From the NCBI GenBank assembly GCA_014879635.1, contig JACSRR010000207.1, forward strand, positions 1 through 42,002: a stretch of 42,002 nucleotides of DNA. Reading direction: 5' to 3'. The DNA comes from Ignavibacteriaceae bacterium. GTDB taxonomy: Bacteria > Bacteroidota > Ignavibacteria > Ignavibacteriales > Ignavibacteriaceae. The notes below the pieces were generated by a model. It worked only from the letters and a program-made list of their open reading frames with translations, was not told the DNA's origin and made no database searches. Both the position numbers and the translations under genes were made by a program. Below are positions 41,372 through 42,002 of this stretch, in pieces (position 1 is the first letter of the stretch; every line of letters starts with the position of its first letter).

Positions 41372-42002
41372 GATGACCTTCGTAAGTTTTATACGGTAAA
41401 AGGAAATGTGATCATGACGCATAAAGAAGAAAATCTGATCATTTATGGTGATGATGCATTTTTTGATAAGCGGAGGAGCATCGCAAAAGTATTTACAAAT
41501 GCATGGCTTACCAAAGTAACCGATGAAGGCGATACCCTGTTTATGTCGGCTGACACCTTAGTCTCGATCGATAGTGAAGACCCAGCCAAAAAAAGATTAC
41601 TGGCCTATAAAAATGTAAAGATCTTCAAAAAAGATATTCAAGGTTTGGCAGACTCGCTGGAGTACCGCCAGGCAGATTCCATTATGTTTTTGTATAAAGC
41701 ACCTGCGCTATGGACTGCCGGAAACCAAATGACTGCAGATACCATCAGTATGTTGATTGAAAATAATACCATCAGTAAGATATTTTTAACCGTCAATGCA
41801 TTTGTCATCTCAACGGATACACTTAAAAATTTCAACCAGATAAAAGGCAGAAAAATGACTGCACTTTTTAGAAAAAATCAGCTGCACCAGGTAAATGTGG
41901 AAGGTAATGGAGAGAGCATCTATTTTGCGCTGGAAGATAAGACAAGTCTGCTGATGGGGATGAATAAAATAATTTGTAGTAACATCATCATCCGCTTTAA
42001 GG
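41372..42002 (+). CDS. OstA-like (LptA/LptD N-terminal-like) protein fragment, probably foreign
   Basis: The frame is open from about 41372 to the end of the window, with both ends missing. VKGNVIMTHKEENLIIYGDD, AKVFTNAWLTKVTDEGDTLF and LEYRQADSIMFLYKAPALWT repeat the OstA-type pattern of LPS-transport proteins (Bacteroidota OstA-like family), with sequential ~25-residue strands. The nominal ATG at 41414 is inside the conserved region, so the real start lies earlier and is not in the contig. Leu CTG and Ile ATC codons are frequent here and rarer in the rest of the window. A chimeric junction near 41340-41412 is the simplest reading. Confidence 0.78.

Overview
The window looks like an AT-rich contig from an uncultured Bacteroidota/Chlorobiota bacterium, most likely of the class Ignavibacteria. 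The grounds are the NYPNPFNPST-type C-terminal sorting tails of the type IX secretion system (T9SS), a Bacteroidota-like -7 promoter box, a LytTR/LytS regulator pair and Ignavibacteria-like intergenic repeats. It is probably an assembled metagenomic contig. Bases 1-19 are a transposase library adapter and not genomic DNA. The last ~0.6 kb (from about 41,340-41,412) appears to be a chimeric join to DNA of another Bacteroidota member.

Layout. (1) 3-4861: the end of a type III-A CRISPR-Cas operon, cas10 (5' truncated, GGDD cyclase motif intact)-csm2-csm3-csm4-csm5. No array, cas6, adaptation genes or ancillary nuclease is in view. (2) 4909-9038, minus strand: bifunctional glutamate formiminotransferase/cyclodeaminase, and a translationally coupled pair of an AlbA_2/Schlafen-like ATPase and a ParA-like ATPase whose signature KGG motif is degenerate. 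(3) 9269-32486, plus strand: a 23-kb beta-glucan (laminarin-type) utilisation locus. It encodes a clan GH-A glycosidase fused to a probable outer-membrane beta-barrel, three multi-module carbohydrate-binding surface proteins (one lipoprotein, two T9SS-exported), a ROK regulator, two GH16, two GH17, one GH30, an MFS sugar:cation symporter, a sugar-binding lipoprotein, a UspA protein and a large cytoplasmic protein resembling GH149/GH161 beta-1,3-glucan phosphorylases. (4) 32534-38187: DUF1810 protein, ~1 kb of repeat-rich non-coding DNA, a 54-residue basic protein, a DUF985 cupin, fumarase FumC, a small lipoprotein and a GT-C-type membrane protein. (5) 38344-41324, minus strand: SDR oxidoreductase, secreted dienelactone hydrolase and a LytTR/LytS two-component pair. 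(6) 41372-42002: an OstA-like fragment on the plus strand, judged foreign.

How the locus may work (inference). Surface enzymes (GH16, GH30, GH17) and binding proteins cut beta-1,3/1,6-glucan outside the cell. No SusC/SusD pair is present, so the glycosidase-barrel fusion may take part in outer-membrane capture or passage. Oligomers would then cross the inner membrane through the symporter and be finished in the cytoplasm by the signal-less GH17 and the phosphorylase, under ROK control. The most unusual items are the GH-barrel fusion with its SusCD-less locus, the repeated ~175-residue binding module of unassigned family, the AlbA_2/ParA pair next to the CRISPR operon, and the two assembly artefacts at the ends.
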